Numbered from the stretch's first letter, positions 7,006 to 15,266 are shown. The stretch: 26,305 nt of DNA from UMGS1781 sp045650705 (GCA_045650705.1 JAZRRK010000005.1:1-26305); one strand, 5' to 3'. The notes: generated by a model not told the origin, from the letters alone. A program made the numbers and translations.

Positions 7006-7034
7006 TTTACAGCAATTAGGTTGTATAGTATAAT
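7006..7034 (+). promoter_or_regulatory. Sigma-A promoter of the surface-protein operon
   Basis: -35 TTTACA (7006-7011), a 17-bp spacer, and -10 TATAAT (7029-7034), about 58 bp before the first gene of the sortase cluster. Confidence 0.78.
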
Positions 7035-7092
7035 ATTTGTGAATTTAAAATAAAATTTAAGAAATGTAGAATTCAAAAATGGGGGGATAAAA

Positions 7093-8061
7093 ATGGTAAA
7101 AACAAAAATTTTAATTACATTACTAATTATAGGAATATGTGTAATATGTATGTCTAAATTTAGTTATGGGGCAAATGAGGAGTTAGTAATTTTAAAGAAA
7201 ACAGAAGATGAGTGCTTAATTTATCTTAAACAATATTTAAAGCAAGAATTTGAATTTGCATTTTCAAATGATAGTACAGCAGACGTAGCAACACTAACTT
7301 TTTACGACTCTGCAGTAGATAGTTTAGAAGCAGGTGCAAATAATATTGCATATGTGGATAGTAGTACTATTTCAATGTTTGCAAATAAAACTTACATGTG
7401 GGTAAAAGTAGATGGAGATATAAAAGTAACAGCAAGAGAAATTGATTTAAAAGATAATATTACAAAAACAGAATTAGAAAGTGTTGGTAATACTTCAACA
7501 ATTATACCAATTAAGTTAGAACAACAAGAAATAGTAAATGAAGTAAATGAAGAAGGTACAAAGATTACAGAAACAGTAGGTGTAGTAAAACTATTAAATG
7601 AAATTACAGATAGTAAATATCAATTAATAGAGAGAAAATCTTCAGAAGAAACGGATACTCTATTTACATTAGCAGAATTAATTGAAAAAAATGAATTTAC
7701 AGATATTTATACACAAATAAAAGCAAGTAAAGAATATATAGAATTATATAATAAACTATACAGTGAATTAAATTCAGAAAGTTGGAAAATAGTTGAAAAC
7801 TCTAGCATTCAGCAACCAGTAGAAGCTGAGACAGGGGACCAATACATATTACATATAAGAGGAGATAATACTCAAGACGTACATTTCTTAACATCAATTA
7901 GAGAATATGATGAAGAATTTATAAAAGAAGAAATAAAAACTAAATTACCTTATACTTACGATAACAATACTATACTAATCGCTTTAGGAATAGTAGTTGT
8001 TGCAATAATTCTAGTTTCTATAAGAATAGCTTTTCTTAAGAAAAAAGAAATGAATAAGTAA
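7093..8061 (+). CDS. Secreted membrane-anchored protein of the sortase cluster, unknown
   Basis: A 322-residue protein with a Sec signal peptide (residues 5-27, ending near SYGA) and a C-terminal membrane helix (about 293-313) followed by KKKEMNK. The charge pattern places the bulk outside and the tail inside. There is no LPXTG-like signal before the helix, so it would stay in the membrane rather than be sorted. The ectodomain is acidic and matches nothing I know. A GGGGGG RBS precedes the ATG. The sortase begins 1 nt after the stop codon, so the two are probably translationally coupled. It may be an accessory factor for pilus or surface-protein assembly, judged only from its neighbours. Confidence 0.75.
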   Translation: MVKTKILITLLIIGICVICMSKFSYGANEELVILKKTEDECLIYLKQYLKQEFEFAFSNDSTADVATLTFYDSAVDSLEAGANNIAYVDSSTISMFANKTYMWVKVDGDIKVTAREIDLKDNITKTELESVGNTSTIIPIKLEQQEIVNEVNEEGTKITETVGVVKLLNEITDSKYQLIERKSSEETDTLFTLAELIEKNEFTDIYTQIKASKEYIELYNKLYSELNSESWKIVENSSIQQPVEAETGDQYILHIRGDNTQDVHFLTSIREYDEEFIKEEIKTKLPYTYDNNTILIALGIVVVAIILVSIRIAFLKKKEMNK

Positions 8062-8062
8062 C

Positions 8063-8662
8063 ATGAAAAAGATAACAGTATATAAAATAATTCTAATTCT
8101 CTTAATAATAACAGCAATTATATTAACTGCATTAGTAATAAAAAAGAATGTAGAAAGCAGTAAAATAGAAAATCAGGCACAAACTGTATTAGCAGAAATA
8201 AAGAATAAAGAAATATCTAATGCAGAGGGAATTGATGTTATTCAAGAGATAGATGCAGAAATTGATGGATATAAGGTAATAGGAATAATTAGAATACCAA
8301 AGATAAATATAGAGTATCCGATACTAGAAAAAACAGATAAAACAAGTTTAAATTTATCAATAACAAAATTTTGGGGAGAAAAGATTAATCAAAAAGGTAA
8401 TGTAGTATTAGCCGGACATAATAATTTAAATAATAAAATGTTTGGCAAAATAGATAAATTAGAAAACGGAGATATTATAGAATTAACAGATAGCCAAATG
8501 GTTACTGTAAAATATCAAGTTTTCAAAACATATATTATAGACCCTAATGATATAACATGTATCTTACCAGAAGATGAGACATCAAGAGAAGTAACTTTAA
8601 TTACTTGTACAAACGGCAACAAAGAAAGGTTCATAGTAAAGGCAAGAGAAATCAAAGATTAA
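8063..8662 (+). CDS. Sortase family transpeptidase
   Basis: A 199-residue type II membrane protein with an N-terminal helix (about 7-27). The sortase beta-barrel domain carries 'GIIRIPKINIEYPI', catalytic H119 (LAGHNN), C182 (TLITCTNG) and R189 (NKERFIV). TLITC followed by Arg seven residues on fits class A or D enzymes; I do not assign a class firmly. Sortases cleave a C-terminal sorting signal and join the protein to the wall or to another pilin. It sits between the anchored protein at 7093 and the large Cna-B/VWA protein, its most likely client, yet neither neighbour has a recognisable sorting signal. There is no good SD sequence, so translation probably relies on coupling to the upstream stop. 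Confidence 0.9.
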   Translation: MKKITVYKIILILLIITAIILTALVIKKNVESSKIENQAQTVLAEIKNKEISNAEGIDVIQEIDAEIDGYKVIGIIRIPKINIEYPILEKTDKTSLNLSITKFWGEKINQKGNVVLAGHNNLNNKMFGKIDKLENGDIIELTDSQMVTVKYQVFKTYIIDPNDITCILPEDETSREVTLITCTNGNKERFIVKAREIKD

Positions 8663-8678
8663 AAGAGGGGGCTTGAAT

Positions 8679-11600
8679 ATGGCGGAAAGAAAGTTTTTTA
8701 GAGCAAGAAATATTATAATAATAATTATATCAATTATATTACTTGCTGCATCAGTAGCTGGTATAACAATATTCTTAAAAGATAAAGGTGAAGCAGAGGC
8801 AGCAGAACAAGGATTGATAGATAAATTACCCGTAGCAGGTAATAACGAAGAAAATAATGGAACAGGAGAAAATAATAGTGAGTCAGGAGAAAATGTAGTA
8901 GAACCTGTAACTCCAGGAACACAAGGAACAAGCAGTAATAGTACACCATCAGGAACAACAGGAGGAAGTAGCCAAAGTGGAACATTAACTGAAGAAGAAA
9001 TACTATCAGGAATAACCGAAACAGTAGTAGAACAGGAAAGAAAAGTATATGAAGATTTAAAATTATCATGGACTACAATTTCTATACCTACAATTAAAGC
9101 AGGTATGGGAATATATAAACCAGAATTACAAATAGAAAAAACAGCAACAGGGTTAATAAAAGCAGAAAAACCAGACGAAACAATAGAAATAAATAGTGAG
9201 AATGTACCAATGGTAAGACCAGGTGACTTAATAATCTATACAATAAAAGTATCAAACACAGGTAACTATAAGGCAACTAATGTAATTATAACAGAAGCAT
9301 TAGATGTTAAGTTTGATGGAAAAGAAGTAAAAGCAGGAGAACCATTAGTAAAATTAGCCACATTAGAATCTGGAAAAGTAGCAACACTAAAAGTAGCATA
9401 TGTAGTTACAGAGGAAGATATAGCTAAAGAAAAGAATATAAATAATACAGCATATGTAGTAGATGGAAATGTAGAAGAACAAGATGATGATTATATAATA
9501 CCCGTAAACCCAGATACAGAGGATATAACAGGTACAAAAACATGGGTAGATAGCGATGATCAAGACGGAAAAAGACCAGAAAGCATTACAGTAAATTTAT
9601 TAGCAGACGGAGTAAAAATACAAAGTAAACAAGTAAAAGAGACAGATAGCTGGAAGTGGACATTTTCAAATTTACCAAAATATTCAGAAGATGGTAAAGT
9701 AATAGAATATACAATAAGTGAGGAAGCTATAGAAGACTATACAACAAGTATAAATGGATATGATATAACAAATACACATATACCAGAAATAGTAGAAGTA
9801 TCAGGAAGTAAAATATGGGAAGATAATTATGACCAAGATGGAATAAGACCAGACAGTATAACAATAAACCTATTAGCAGATGGTGAAGAAGTAGATAGTA
9901 AAACAGTAACAGAAGCAGATGGATGGAAATGGGATTTTACAGGATTACCAAAATATGAGGCAGGAAGAGAAATAGTATACACAATAGAAGAAGAGGAGGT
10001 AACAGGTTATACTACAGAAGTATCTGGATATAATGTAACAAATACACATACGCCAGAAATAGTAGAAGTATCAGGAAGTAAAACATGGGAAGATAATTAT
10101 GACCAAGATGGAATAAGACCAGACAGTATAACAATAAACCTATTAGCAGATGGTGAAGAAGTAGATAGTAGAACTATAACTAAGGCAGATAGATGGGAAT
10201 GGGATTTTACAGGATTACCAAAATATGAGGAAGGAAGAGAAATAGTATACACAATAGAAGAAGAGAAGGTAACAGGTTATACTACAGAAGTATCTGGATA
10301 TAATGTAACAAACAAATATACACCAGAAACAATAACAGTATCAGGAAGTAAAACATGGGAAGATAATGATGACCAAGATGGAATAAGACCAGAGAGTATA
10401 ACAATAACATTATTTGCTGATAATGCATTTGTAGCTCGTAAAACAGTAACAGAAGAAAATAATTGGTCATGGTCATTTACAGGATTACCAAAATATGAGG
10501 ATGGTGAAATTATTACTTACACAATTACTGAAGATCCAGTAAGTGCATATGGTACAGAAGTAGATGGATATAATGTAACAAATAAATATACACCAGAAAC
10601 AATAACAATATCAGGAAGTAAAGTATGGAATGATAATGGGGACCAAGCAGGAGAAAGACCAGACAGTATAACAATAAATCTATTAGCAGATGGAACAGAA
10701 GTAGATAGTAAAGAAGTAACAGCAGATGACAATTGGTCATGGTCATTTACAGGAAAAGCAAAATATTCAGAAGGAACTGCAATAGTATATACAATAGAAG
10801 AAGAACCAGTAGAAGATTATATTTCAGAAGTATCTGGATATAATGTTAAAAATACATATAGAACAGATGTAACAGTAACAAAAGTATGGGAAGATGAAGA
10901 GGATCAAGGTAAAATAAGACCAGATAGTATAGAAATTCAATTATATAAAACACTTGCAGGAGAAACAACACCTGTATCAATGGGAACAGACTATAAAATT
11001 ACATTATCAGTAGGAGAAAACGGAAAATGGGATACAGCAGATTTAACACATACATGGAATGATTTACCAAAATATGATATTAATGGAAACGAAATAACAT
11101 ATACAGTACAAGAAGTAAATGTTCCAAATGGATATCAAGTAATTTATAGTGCTGATACTTTTACAATAACAAATATATTAAAATCAGCAACAGCATCAGT
11201 TACAGTATATAAAGAATGGGTTACACCACACGTAATGACACATCCAGATATTCACATTCAATTATATCAAAATGGCGAAAAATATGGTGAAAAAATAACA
11301 TTATCAGCAGGAACTGATGGAGTATGGGAACAATCAGATTTAAGTTATACATGGACTAATCTACCAAAATACAAAATAAATAATGGCCAGCTAGTTATAG
11401 AAGAAGGAAAAGTACAATTACACAAATATACAGTAAAAGAAGTTGATGTTGATGACAATGTTGAAAACTTAATACAATACATAACAACATATAGCGATGA
11501 TATAATGCCACTTGATGAACAAGAAATAACACCTGACAAAACAATAGTAAATACAGCAAAAGGAGTAGTAGAAACAGTAACATATGAAAATGGTATAGAA

Positions 11601-12818
11601 CTATATAATAGACCAGTTGATGTTGTATTAGTACTTGATATATCAGGTAGTATGGCAGAAGCAAACTCACAAGGAAATTCAAAGGCAAAAGATATGGTAG
11701 CAGCAGTAAATGAGACAATTACTATGATAATGAAACATAATCCATTATCAAAAGTAGCTGTTGTAACATATAATAGTAATGTTACAACAATATTACCACT
11801 TGGAAGATATAAACCTCTAGATACTAATGGTACTGATGATGAGTACACAATAGGATATTATTTAACATGTAGCCAAGGAAGTTGGAATAGTTATAGTGGT
11901 GAATATAGTAATGTATCAATTAGTACAAATGTAAAATATTTTGATGATCAAGAATTTGATAATCAAGAATATTCAGTAACAGGAGCAACATATATACAAG
12001 GTGGGATTGCACAAGGAGCAAACATCTTAAGCGGAGCAGATACAGTATATGTTCCAGATGGAGCGGCAGCAACAACACGTATACCAGTTTTAATATTACT
12101 ATCAGATGGAGAACCAACACAATGTACAGAATCTTATGATAATGTAGGAAATCCAACAGACACAGATGGTGATAGTAGTGCTACCTTAGACGATGCATAC
12201 TATACAATACTTACAGCAAATGCTTATAGTGAAAAAATAAAAGAAAATTATGGAGTTGTTAATTTCTATACAATAGGATATGGAGCAGATACTTTATTAT
12301 TAAGAACAGTATTAAATCCAGATGAAGCAAATATAGATGAATGTAAAGTATCAAAGAATAATTCAAAAACAAAGAAGCTATATGATGAATTGGCAAAAAC
12401 AACAGCAGGAGCTTATGGATATGACTATGCTAAGGCTTCATACACGTCAGGAAAAATGAGTGCAACTGAATTATCAAGCTTATTAAATCACTTTATACAT
12501 TCAAGTATACCAAGTACAGAATATAGAATATTTACTAGAGATGAAATAGAAAAAGGAAAGGTATATCTAGATAACATAGATACAACAGATGGATTCTCAC
12601 TAACATATGGGGATAAAACATATTTAAGCTTAGATGCTACAAAAAAGGACGGAAATGAATGGTTAGTAAAACAAGATACAACAAATAATAAACTTTACTT
12701 AGATTTAAAAGCAGTATATATGGATTTATATGGCTTTACAAGTGAAGAACAATTGCAAAAAGTAGAAGTATCAGAACAAATCTATGTAAAATATCACGAA
12801 AAGAAATCATCAACATAA
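8679..12818 (+). CDS. Large surface protein with Cna-B-type repeats and a VWA domain
   Basis: A 1379-residue adhesin-like protein. Order: an N-terminal hydrophobic segment (about 9-31); a Gly/Ser/Asn-rich linker (about 40-120); a DUF11-like beta domain (about 150-278); five clear Cna-B-type repeats (about 283-728); two diverged ones (about 729-970); then a VWA domain with MIDAS residues DISGS (987-991), 'GATYIQGG' and 'LLSDGEPT'. Repeats keep Lys in 'SGSKTW', Glu in 'YTIEEE' and Asn in 'YNVTN', the positions that form isopeptide bonds in this family. The protein ends VKYHEKKSST without LPXTG, a membrane helix or a basic tail. The ATG at 8679 is chosen because GGGGG lies 7 nt upstream; the TTG at 8673 is too close. 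A perfect terminator follows. Confidence 0.88.
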   Translation: MAERKFFRARNIIIIIISIILLAASVAGITIFLKDKGEAEAAEQGLIDKLPVAGNNEENNGTGENNSESGENVVEPVTPGTQGTSSNSTPSGTTGGSSQSGTLTEEEILSGITETVVEQERKVYEDLKLSWTTISIPTIKAGMGIYKPELQIEKTATGLIKAEKPDETIEINSENVPMVRPGDLIIYTIKVSNTGNYKATNVIITEALDVKFDGKEVKAGEPLVKLATLESGKVATLKVAYVVTEEDIAKEKNINNTAYVVDGNVEEQDDDYIIPVNPDTEDITGTKTWVDSDDQDGKRPESITVNLLADGVKIQSKQVKETDSWKWTFSNLPKYSEDGKVIEYTISEEAIEDYTTSINGYDITNTHIPEIVEVSGSKIWEDNYDQDGIRPDSITINLLADGEEVDSKTVTEADGWKWDFTGLPKYEAGREIVYTIEEEEVTGYTTEVSGYNVTNTHTPEIVEVSGSKTWEDNYDQDGIRPDSITINLLADGEEVDSRTITKADRWEWDFTGLPKYEEGREIVYTIEEEKVTGYTTEVSGYNVTNKYTPETITVSGSKTWEDNDDQDGIRPESITITLFADNAFVARKTVTEENNWSWSFTGLPKYEDGEIITYTITEDPVSAYGTEVDGYNVTNKYTPETITISGSKVWNDNGDQAGERPDSITINLLADGTEVDSKEVTADDNWSWSFTGKAKYSEGTAIVYTIEEEPVEDYISEVSGYNVKNTYRTDVTVTKVWEDEEDQGKIRPDSIEIQLYKTLAGETTPVSMGTDYKITLSVGENGKWDTADLTHTWNDLPKYDINGNEITYTVQEVNVPNGYQVIYSADTFTITNILKSATASVTVYKEWVTPHVMTHPDIHIQLYQNGEKYGEKITLSAGTDGVWEQSDLSYTWTNLPKYKINNGQLVIEEGKVQLHKYTVKEVDVDDNVENLIQYITTYSDDIMPLDEQEITPDKTIVNTAKGVVETVTYENGIELYNRPVDVVLVLDISGSMAEANSQGNSKAKDMVAAVNETITMIMKHNPLSKVAVVTYNSNVTTILPLGRYKPLDTNGTDDEYTIGYYLTCSQGSWNSYSGEYSNVSISTNVKYFDDQEFDNQEYSVTGATYIQGGIAQGANILSGADTVYVPDGAAATTRIPVLILLSDGEPTQCTESYDNVGNPTDTDGDSSATLDDAYYTILTANAYSEKIKENYGVVNFYTIGYGADTLLLRTVLNPDEANIDECKVSKNNSKTKKLYDELAKTTAGAYGYDYAKASYTSGKMSATELSSLLNHFIHSSIPSTEYRIFTRDEIEKGKVYLDNIDTTDGFSLTYGDKTYLSLDATKKDGNEWLVKQDTTNNKLYLDLKAVYMDLYGFTSEEQLQKVEVSEQIYVKYHEKKSST
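9528..10865 (+). repeat. Five tandem Cna-B-encoding repeats of about 270 bp
   Basis: TCAGGAAGTA recurs at 9801, 10071, 10341 and 10611, exactly 270 bp apart. A first, more diverged unit starts 273 bp earlier. Units 2 and 3 are almost identical in DNA over their first half. The last unit ends in a changed spacer (KNTYRTD). The pattern points to recent in-frame duplication, and the array probably varies in copy number between strains. Confidence 0.9.
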
Positions 12819-12823
12819 AAGGA

Positions 12824-12861
12824 TTAAAGGTAGAAGAAATATACTTCTACCTTTAATTTTT
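12824..12861 (+). terminator. Rho-independent terminator of the VWA gene
   Basis: TTAAAGGTAGAAG (12824-12836) and CTTCTACCTTTAA (12844-12856) form a perfect 13-bp stem with a T-run after it. Confidence 0.92.
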
Positions 12862-12898
12862 GAAAGTATAAATTTAATCAAATATTCCTTAAAATTCA

Positions 12899-12928
12899 TT
12901 GTAAAAAAATGTATAATAATGTTATAAT
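12899..12928 (+). promoter_or_regulatory. Sigma-A promoter of the signal peptidase gene
   Basis: -35 TTGTAA (12899-12904), an 18-bp spacer, and -10 TATAAT (12923-12928). It lies 16 bp before the start at 12945, so the leader is very short. It makes signal peptidase expression independent of the terminated surface operon. Confidence 0.65.
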
Positions 12929-12944
12929 AAACTCGAGGTATAAA

Positions 12945-13568
12945 ATGGAAGAAGAAAAAGGAAATAAAATATTTAAAAAAATATTAGAATGGTCTTTTTG
13001 TATATTACTAGCATTAGTTATAGCATTAATAACTAGATTTTACATTGGAACATCAACAGTAATAAAACAAGCATCAATGTATCCAACTTTACAGGAAAAT
13101 CAAAGAGTATATTTAAGTAGAACAAAAAGAATCACAAAAGGGAAATATAAAAGGGGCGATATAGTAACATTTGAGGCACCTAGTGAAATAAATCTATCAA
13201 GTCAGATAGCAGTGTATAATTATGAGCCGGAGACATTTATAGATAATTTAGTATACTATGTTTTGGAATTAAATAAAGTAAGCTATATAAAAAGAGTAAT
13301 AGGAGTAGAGGGAGATAGAGTACAAATAAAAGATGGCAAAGTATATGTAAATGGAATGGAAATTTATGAAGAATATTTGCTAGAAGGAGCAACAACAAAA
13401 ACCTCAACATATAATGATGTAATTGTACCAGATGGGTGTATATATGTTATGGGAGATAACAGAGACGAGAGTATAGATAGTAGAACTTTTGGATGTATAC
13501 CATTAGAAAAAGTAGAAGGCAAAGTAGTTCTAAGATACTGGCCGTTAAGTGAATTTGGCAAAATATAA
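12945..13568 (+). CDS. lepB: Signal peptidase I
   Basis: A 207-residue type I signal peptidase, the membrane serine protease that removes Sec signal peptides. One N-terminal membrane helix (about 16-36) is followed by box B with the nucleophile S44 (QASMYPTL), box D with the general base K116 (YIKRVIGVEGD) and box E (MGDNRDESIDSRTFG). The Ser/Lys dyad is of the P type found in bacteria. An insertion between the boxes (about 85-110, with 'YNYEPETFIDNLVYYVL') is longer than in minimal enzymes. The ATG at 12945 has GAGGT upstream and removes 12 unlikely residues from the longer frame starting at 12909. Beside a sortase cluster it may serve pilin or adhesin processing, as in several Gram-positive pilus islands. 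Confidence 0.92.
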   Translation: MEEEKGNKIFKKILEWSFCILLALVIALITRFYIGTSTVIKQASMYPTLQENQRVYLSRTKRITKGKYKRGDIVTFEAPSEINLSSQIAVYNYEPETFIDNLVYYVLELNKVSYIKRVIGVEGDRVQIKDGKVYVNGMEIYEEYLLEGATTKTSTYNDVIVPDGCIYVMGDNRDESIDSRTFGCIPLEKVEGKVVLRYWPLSEFGKI

Positions 13569-13590
13569 AGATCTCAATTCATATTAAAAT

Positions 13591-13911
13591 TTAAAGAAAC
13601 AAGTTTAAAAAACCAAGAGAAAGAGAAATTAAAAATGATTTAATAGAAATTTTTATACTCTTTTTAAACATAGTTTGAGCAACAAAAAGACTGTTAGGTT
13701 TAGTTATAACTAACGCGGTACATTCTTCTTTGCACTCTTCTGAAACTTCAATGTTAGTATTACTATCGATATTTTTATTATCAGTATTTTCATCTTGAAT
13801 AGTATTTAAATCAGTAGCAAAAGACATATCAGTATCTAAACTGTCTAGAAAACTGTTATTAACAACTGAAGAATCGTTAATATTTTCATTAATAGAGTTT
13901 AAATCTTCCAT
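13591..13911 (-). CDS. Small acidic hypothetical protein with amphipathic C-terminus
   Basis: A 106-residue protein I do not recognise. The first 70 residues are low-complexity and rich in Asn, Asp, Ser and Ile (MEDLNSINEN onward), with two nearby cysteines (EECKEEC). The end is a positively charged and hydrophobic stretch (KKSIKISIKSFLISLSLGF) that could lie on or in a membrane. The ATG at 13911 is chosen because AAAGGAT lies about 10 nt upstream; a GTG at 13920 is too close to it. It converges with the signal peptidase gene, whose stop lies 23 bp away, and no strong terminator is seen between them. Coding status rests on the RBS, the promoter and the open frame only. Confidence 0.55.
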   Translation of the reverse strand: MEDLNSINENINDSSVVNNSFLDSLDTDMSFATDLNTIQDENTDNKNIDSNTNIEVSEECKEECTALVITKPNSLFVAQTMFKKSIKISIKSFLISLSLGFLNLFL

Positions 13912-13954
13912 GTAAATCACATCCTTTATTCTTTAGTAAAATATGTTTAATTAA

Positions 13955-13983
13955 ATTATAACATTATAAACTAAAAAAAACAA
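13955..13983 (-). promoter_or_regulatory. Probable promoter of the gene at 13911
   Basis: Minus strand: -35 TTGTTT (13983-13978), a 17-bp spacer, and -10 TATAAT (13960-13955) preceded by TGT (extended -10). Confidence 0.55.
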
Positions 13984-13990
13984 TAGCGGG

Positions 13991-14019
13991 ATGTCAATGG
14001 GAACGGAGATTTTTGACAT
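13991..14019. repeat. Short inverted repeat ATGTCAA/TTGACAT
   Basis: ATGTCAA (13991-13997) and TTGACAT (14013-14019) are perfect inverted copies around a G-rich core (TGGGAACGGAGATT). It lies between two minus-strand genes and next to a terminator. It may be an operator or the remnant of a mobile-element end. No transposase is nearby. Confidence 0.35.
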
Positions 14020-14026
14020 ATAATTG

Positions 14027-14063
14027 AAAAAGCGGGATACTAAATGTAGATATCCCGCTTTTT
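14027..14063 (-). terminator. Bidirectional terminator after the gene at 14071
   Basis: AAAAAGCGGGATA (14027-14039) and TATCCCGCTTTTT (14051-14063) are exact inverted copies, giving a stem with a U-tail on both strands. It lies directly downstream of the minus-strand stop codon at 14071. Confidence 0.88.
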
Positions 14064-14070
14064 AGAAGTA

Positions 14071-14613
14071 CTATGAAAGCTTAGCCATACAGCACTTAGC
14101 CACGTAATTAGCTATTCTTCTAGTATTAATCCTTCCCATATACTTAATATGAAGAGAATCATACAATTCTTCTCCGAGAATTGCATGAAGGGAGGATTTT
14201 CTTCTGCTTGATCCAGCATTAAGATTAAGTACTGTCTCAAGGTTTATGGAATCGAGGTCTAGCATTACAAGGGTAAATGCTTCGTAGTTAGATTCCTTGT
14301 CTCCAAGAGCCAACGCAAGCTCAAAAGGAAGATTGTAACTACGGGCAAGAATACTAACGTTTCGCGCATATACTTTTTGCTTTTTAAAGTATCCCTTTTT
14401 AATAACAACGTTATCATAGGGATTGGTGTGCTGAATAATAAGTAAATCATCTGTATCTACAATACGATACAGAGAAGTACTGTATTCTGTGTCACCCCAA
14501 CGGGAGTGTCGGCATAAATACTCAACTTGTGTTTCAGCAGGAAGTCCTGTTTCCGACATCACAGAGCGATTAGATCCTTTTAAAACAATGTCTTTAATAG
14601 CTATTTCTTTCAT
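14071..14613 (-). CDS. Hypothetical protein of atypical base composition
   Basis: A 180-residue soluble protein with no family I recognise. The N-terminal half is mixed alpha/beta ('VEYLCRHSRWGDTEYSTSLYRIVDTDDLLIIQ'-type alternation, residues about 33-65). The C-terminal half is helical with 'SSRRKSSLHAILGEELYDSLHIKYM' character and a basic end (RRIANYVAKCCMAKLS). There is no signal peptide or membrane helix. The ATG at 14613 follows GGGAAAGGAAAAGCT; the frame stays open upstream to 14697 without an RBS. G+C is higher than its neighbours (24 of 60 bases at 14161-14220), as in the telA island, so recent acquisition is likely. It has its own promoter, a palindrome near the start of transcription and a terminator, forming an isolated one-gene unit. 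Confidence 0.7.
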   Translation of the reverse strand: MKEIAIKDIVLKGSNRSVMSETGLPAETQVEYLCRHSRWGDTEYSTSLYRIVDTDDLLIIQHTNPYDNVVIKKGYFKKQKVYARNVSILARSYNLPFELALALGDKESNYEAFTLVMLDLDSINLETVLNLNAGSSRRKSSLHAILGEELYDSLHIKYMGRINTRRIANYVAKCCMAKLS

Positions 14614-14717
14614 AGCTTTTCCTTTCCCTAATACCCACATATAGTGGAGTTCGTTCCCTAAAAGGGCATTCCTAAAGTAAAAGATTTTTAGCAACAAGGA
14701 AAATTTTTCAATGTGCT

Positions 14718-14730
14718 AGGCCAATGGCCT
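14718..14730 (-). promoter_or_regulatory. Operator-like palindrome AGGCCA-A-TGGCCT
   Basis: A 13-bp inverted repeat sits about 10 bp downstream of the -10 box, roughly at the start of transcription of the gene at 14613. That is a usual place for a repressor site. The regulator is unknown. Confidence 0.45.
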
Positions 14731-14739
14731 TATATAAAT

Positions 14740-14768
14740 ATTATAACACATTATGTAAAACATATCAA
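14740..14768 (-). promoter_or_regulatory. Sigma-A promoter of the gene at 14613
   Basis: Minus strand: -35 TTGATA (14768-14763), a 17-bp spacer, and -10 TATAAT (14745-14740) preceded by TGT. The leader is about 120 nt. Confidence 0.78.
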
Positions 14769-14812
14769 AACTTGAGTTTTTTACCATAAATTTGAATAAA
14801 TACCATCAAAAT

Positions 14813-14827
14813 GCTAATAATATTAGC
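14813..14827 (+). promoter_or_regulatory. Palindrome GCTAATAATATTAGC before the RBS of the gene at 14846
   Basis: A perfect 15-bp palindrome ends 4 nt before AAGGAGG. As RNA it could form a 6-bp hairpin beside the RBS; as DNA it could be an operator. Upstream -10/-35 candidates are weak, so I cannot place the promoter. Confidence 0.45.
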
Positions 14828-14845
14828 AAAAAGGAGGAATTTATT

Positions 14846-15217
14846 TTGGGGAATTGTAAAAAAAGAGAACAGGTAGATAATTTAATGAATTTAGTAGAAA
14901 GACATACAAGAACAGAAAGACACTTAGAACAATATTCAGAAATAGGTAGAAAAGAAGATAAGGAAAGAGCAAGAGAAAAACAAAATATAAGAGAAGAAGA
15001 AATGCAAAATTTAAAAAGTAAGATAGTTAATCCAAATGAAACAAAAATAGAACAAGCTCAAAACTTAGTAGATAACTATAAAAGAACACAAAGCTATATG
15101 GAAGATAATTATGAAAAAATTTCAAAAGAAAGACTAGATAATATGCAAGAAAAACAAGATAATAGAAGAGAACAAATGGAAAATTTAGCAGAAAATATAT
15201 ATGAAGAAAATAATTAA
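14846..15217 (+). CDS. Small charged helical protein with an internal duplication
   Basis: A 123-residue, very charged protein, mostly helix, not recognised. Two related halves are visible: one with 'NLMNLVERHTRTERHLEQY' then 'EEEMQNLKSKI', the other with 'AQNLVDNYKRTQSYMEDNY' then 'REQMENLAENI'. Both have the pattern NL-x-x-x-x-RT-x-x-(H/Y)-(L/M)-E and end in an (E/Q)-M-x-NL helix. The start is read as TTG at 14846 because AAGGAGG lies 8 nt upstream; the longer frame to 14792 has no RBS. No signal or membrane segment is seen. The repeat suggests a small structural or binding protein, as in some clostridial sporulation-associated proteins, but nothing shows this directly. Confidence 0.7.
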   Translation: MGNCKKREQVDNLMNLVERHTRTERHLEQYSEIGRKEDKERAREKQNIREEEMQNLKSKIVNPNETKIEQAQNLVDNYKRTQSYMEDNYEKISKERLDNMQEKQDNRREQMENLAENIYEENN

Positions 15218-15230
15218 TATATGTAGAATA

Positions 15231-15266
15231 AATACCACCTAAGAATAATAAAACTTAAGTGGTATT
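15231..15266 (+). terminator. Probable terminator after the gene at 14846
   Basis: AATACCACCTAAG (15231-15243) pairs with CTTAAGTGGTATT (15254-15266) with one mismatch, followed by a broken T-run. It is of moderate strength. Confidence 0.6.

Noticed and set aside
9528..10865. Regular repeats considered as a CRISPR-like or satellite array
   Set aside because: The period is 90 codons, in frame, and encodes Cna-B domains; there are no short repeats with unique spacers.
10282..12156. Leucine- and tyrosine-rich minus-strand ORFs over the Cna-B/VWA gene
   Set aside because: They arise from the repetitive, AT-rich codon pattern on the other strand; composition and absence of RBS argue against coding.
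14613..14697. N-terminal extension of the orphan minus-strand protein
   Set aside because: No RBS at the upstream start, while a purine-rich site precedes the ATG at 14613.
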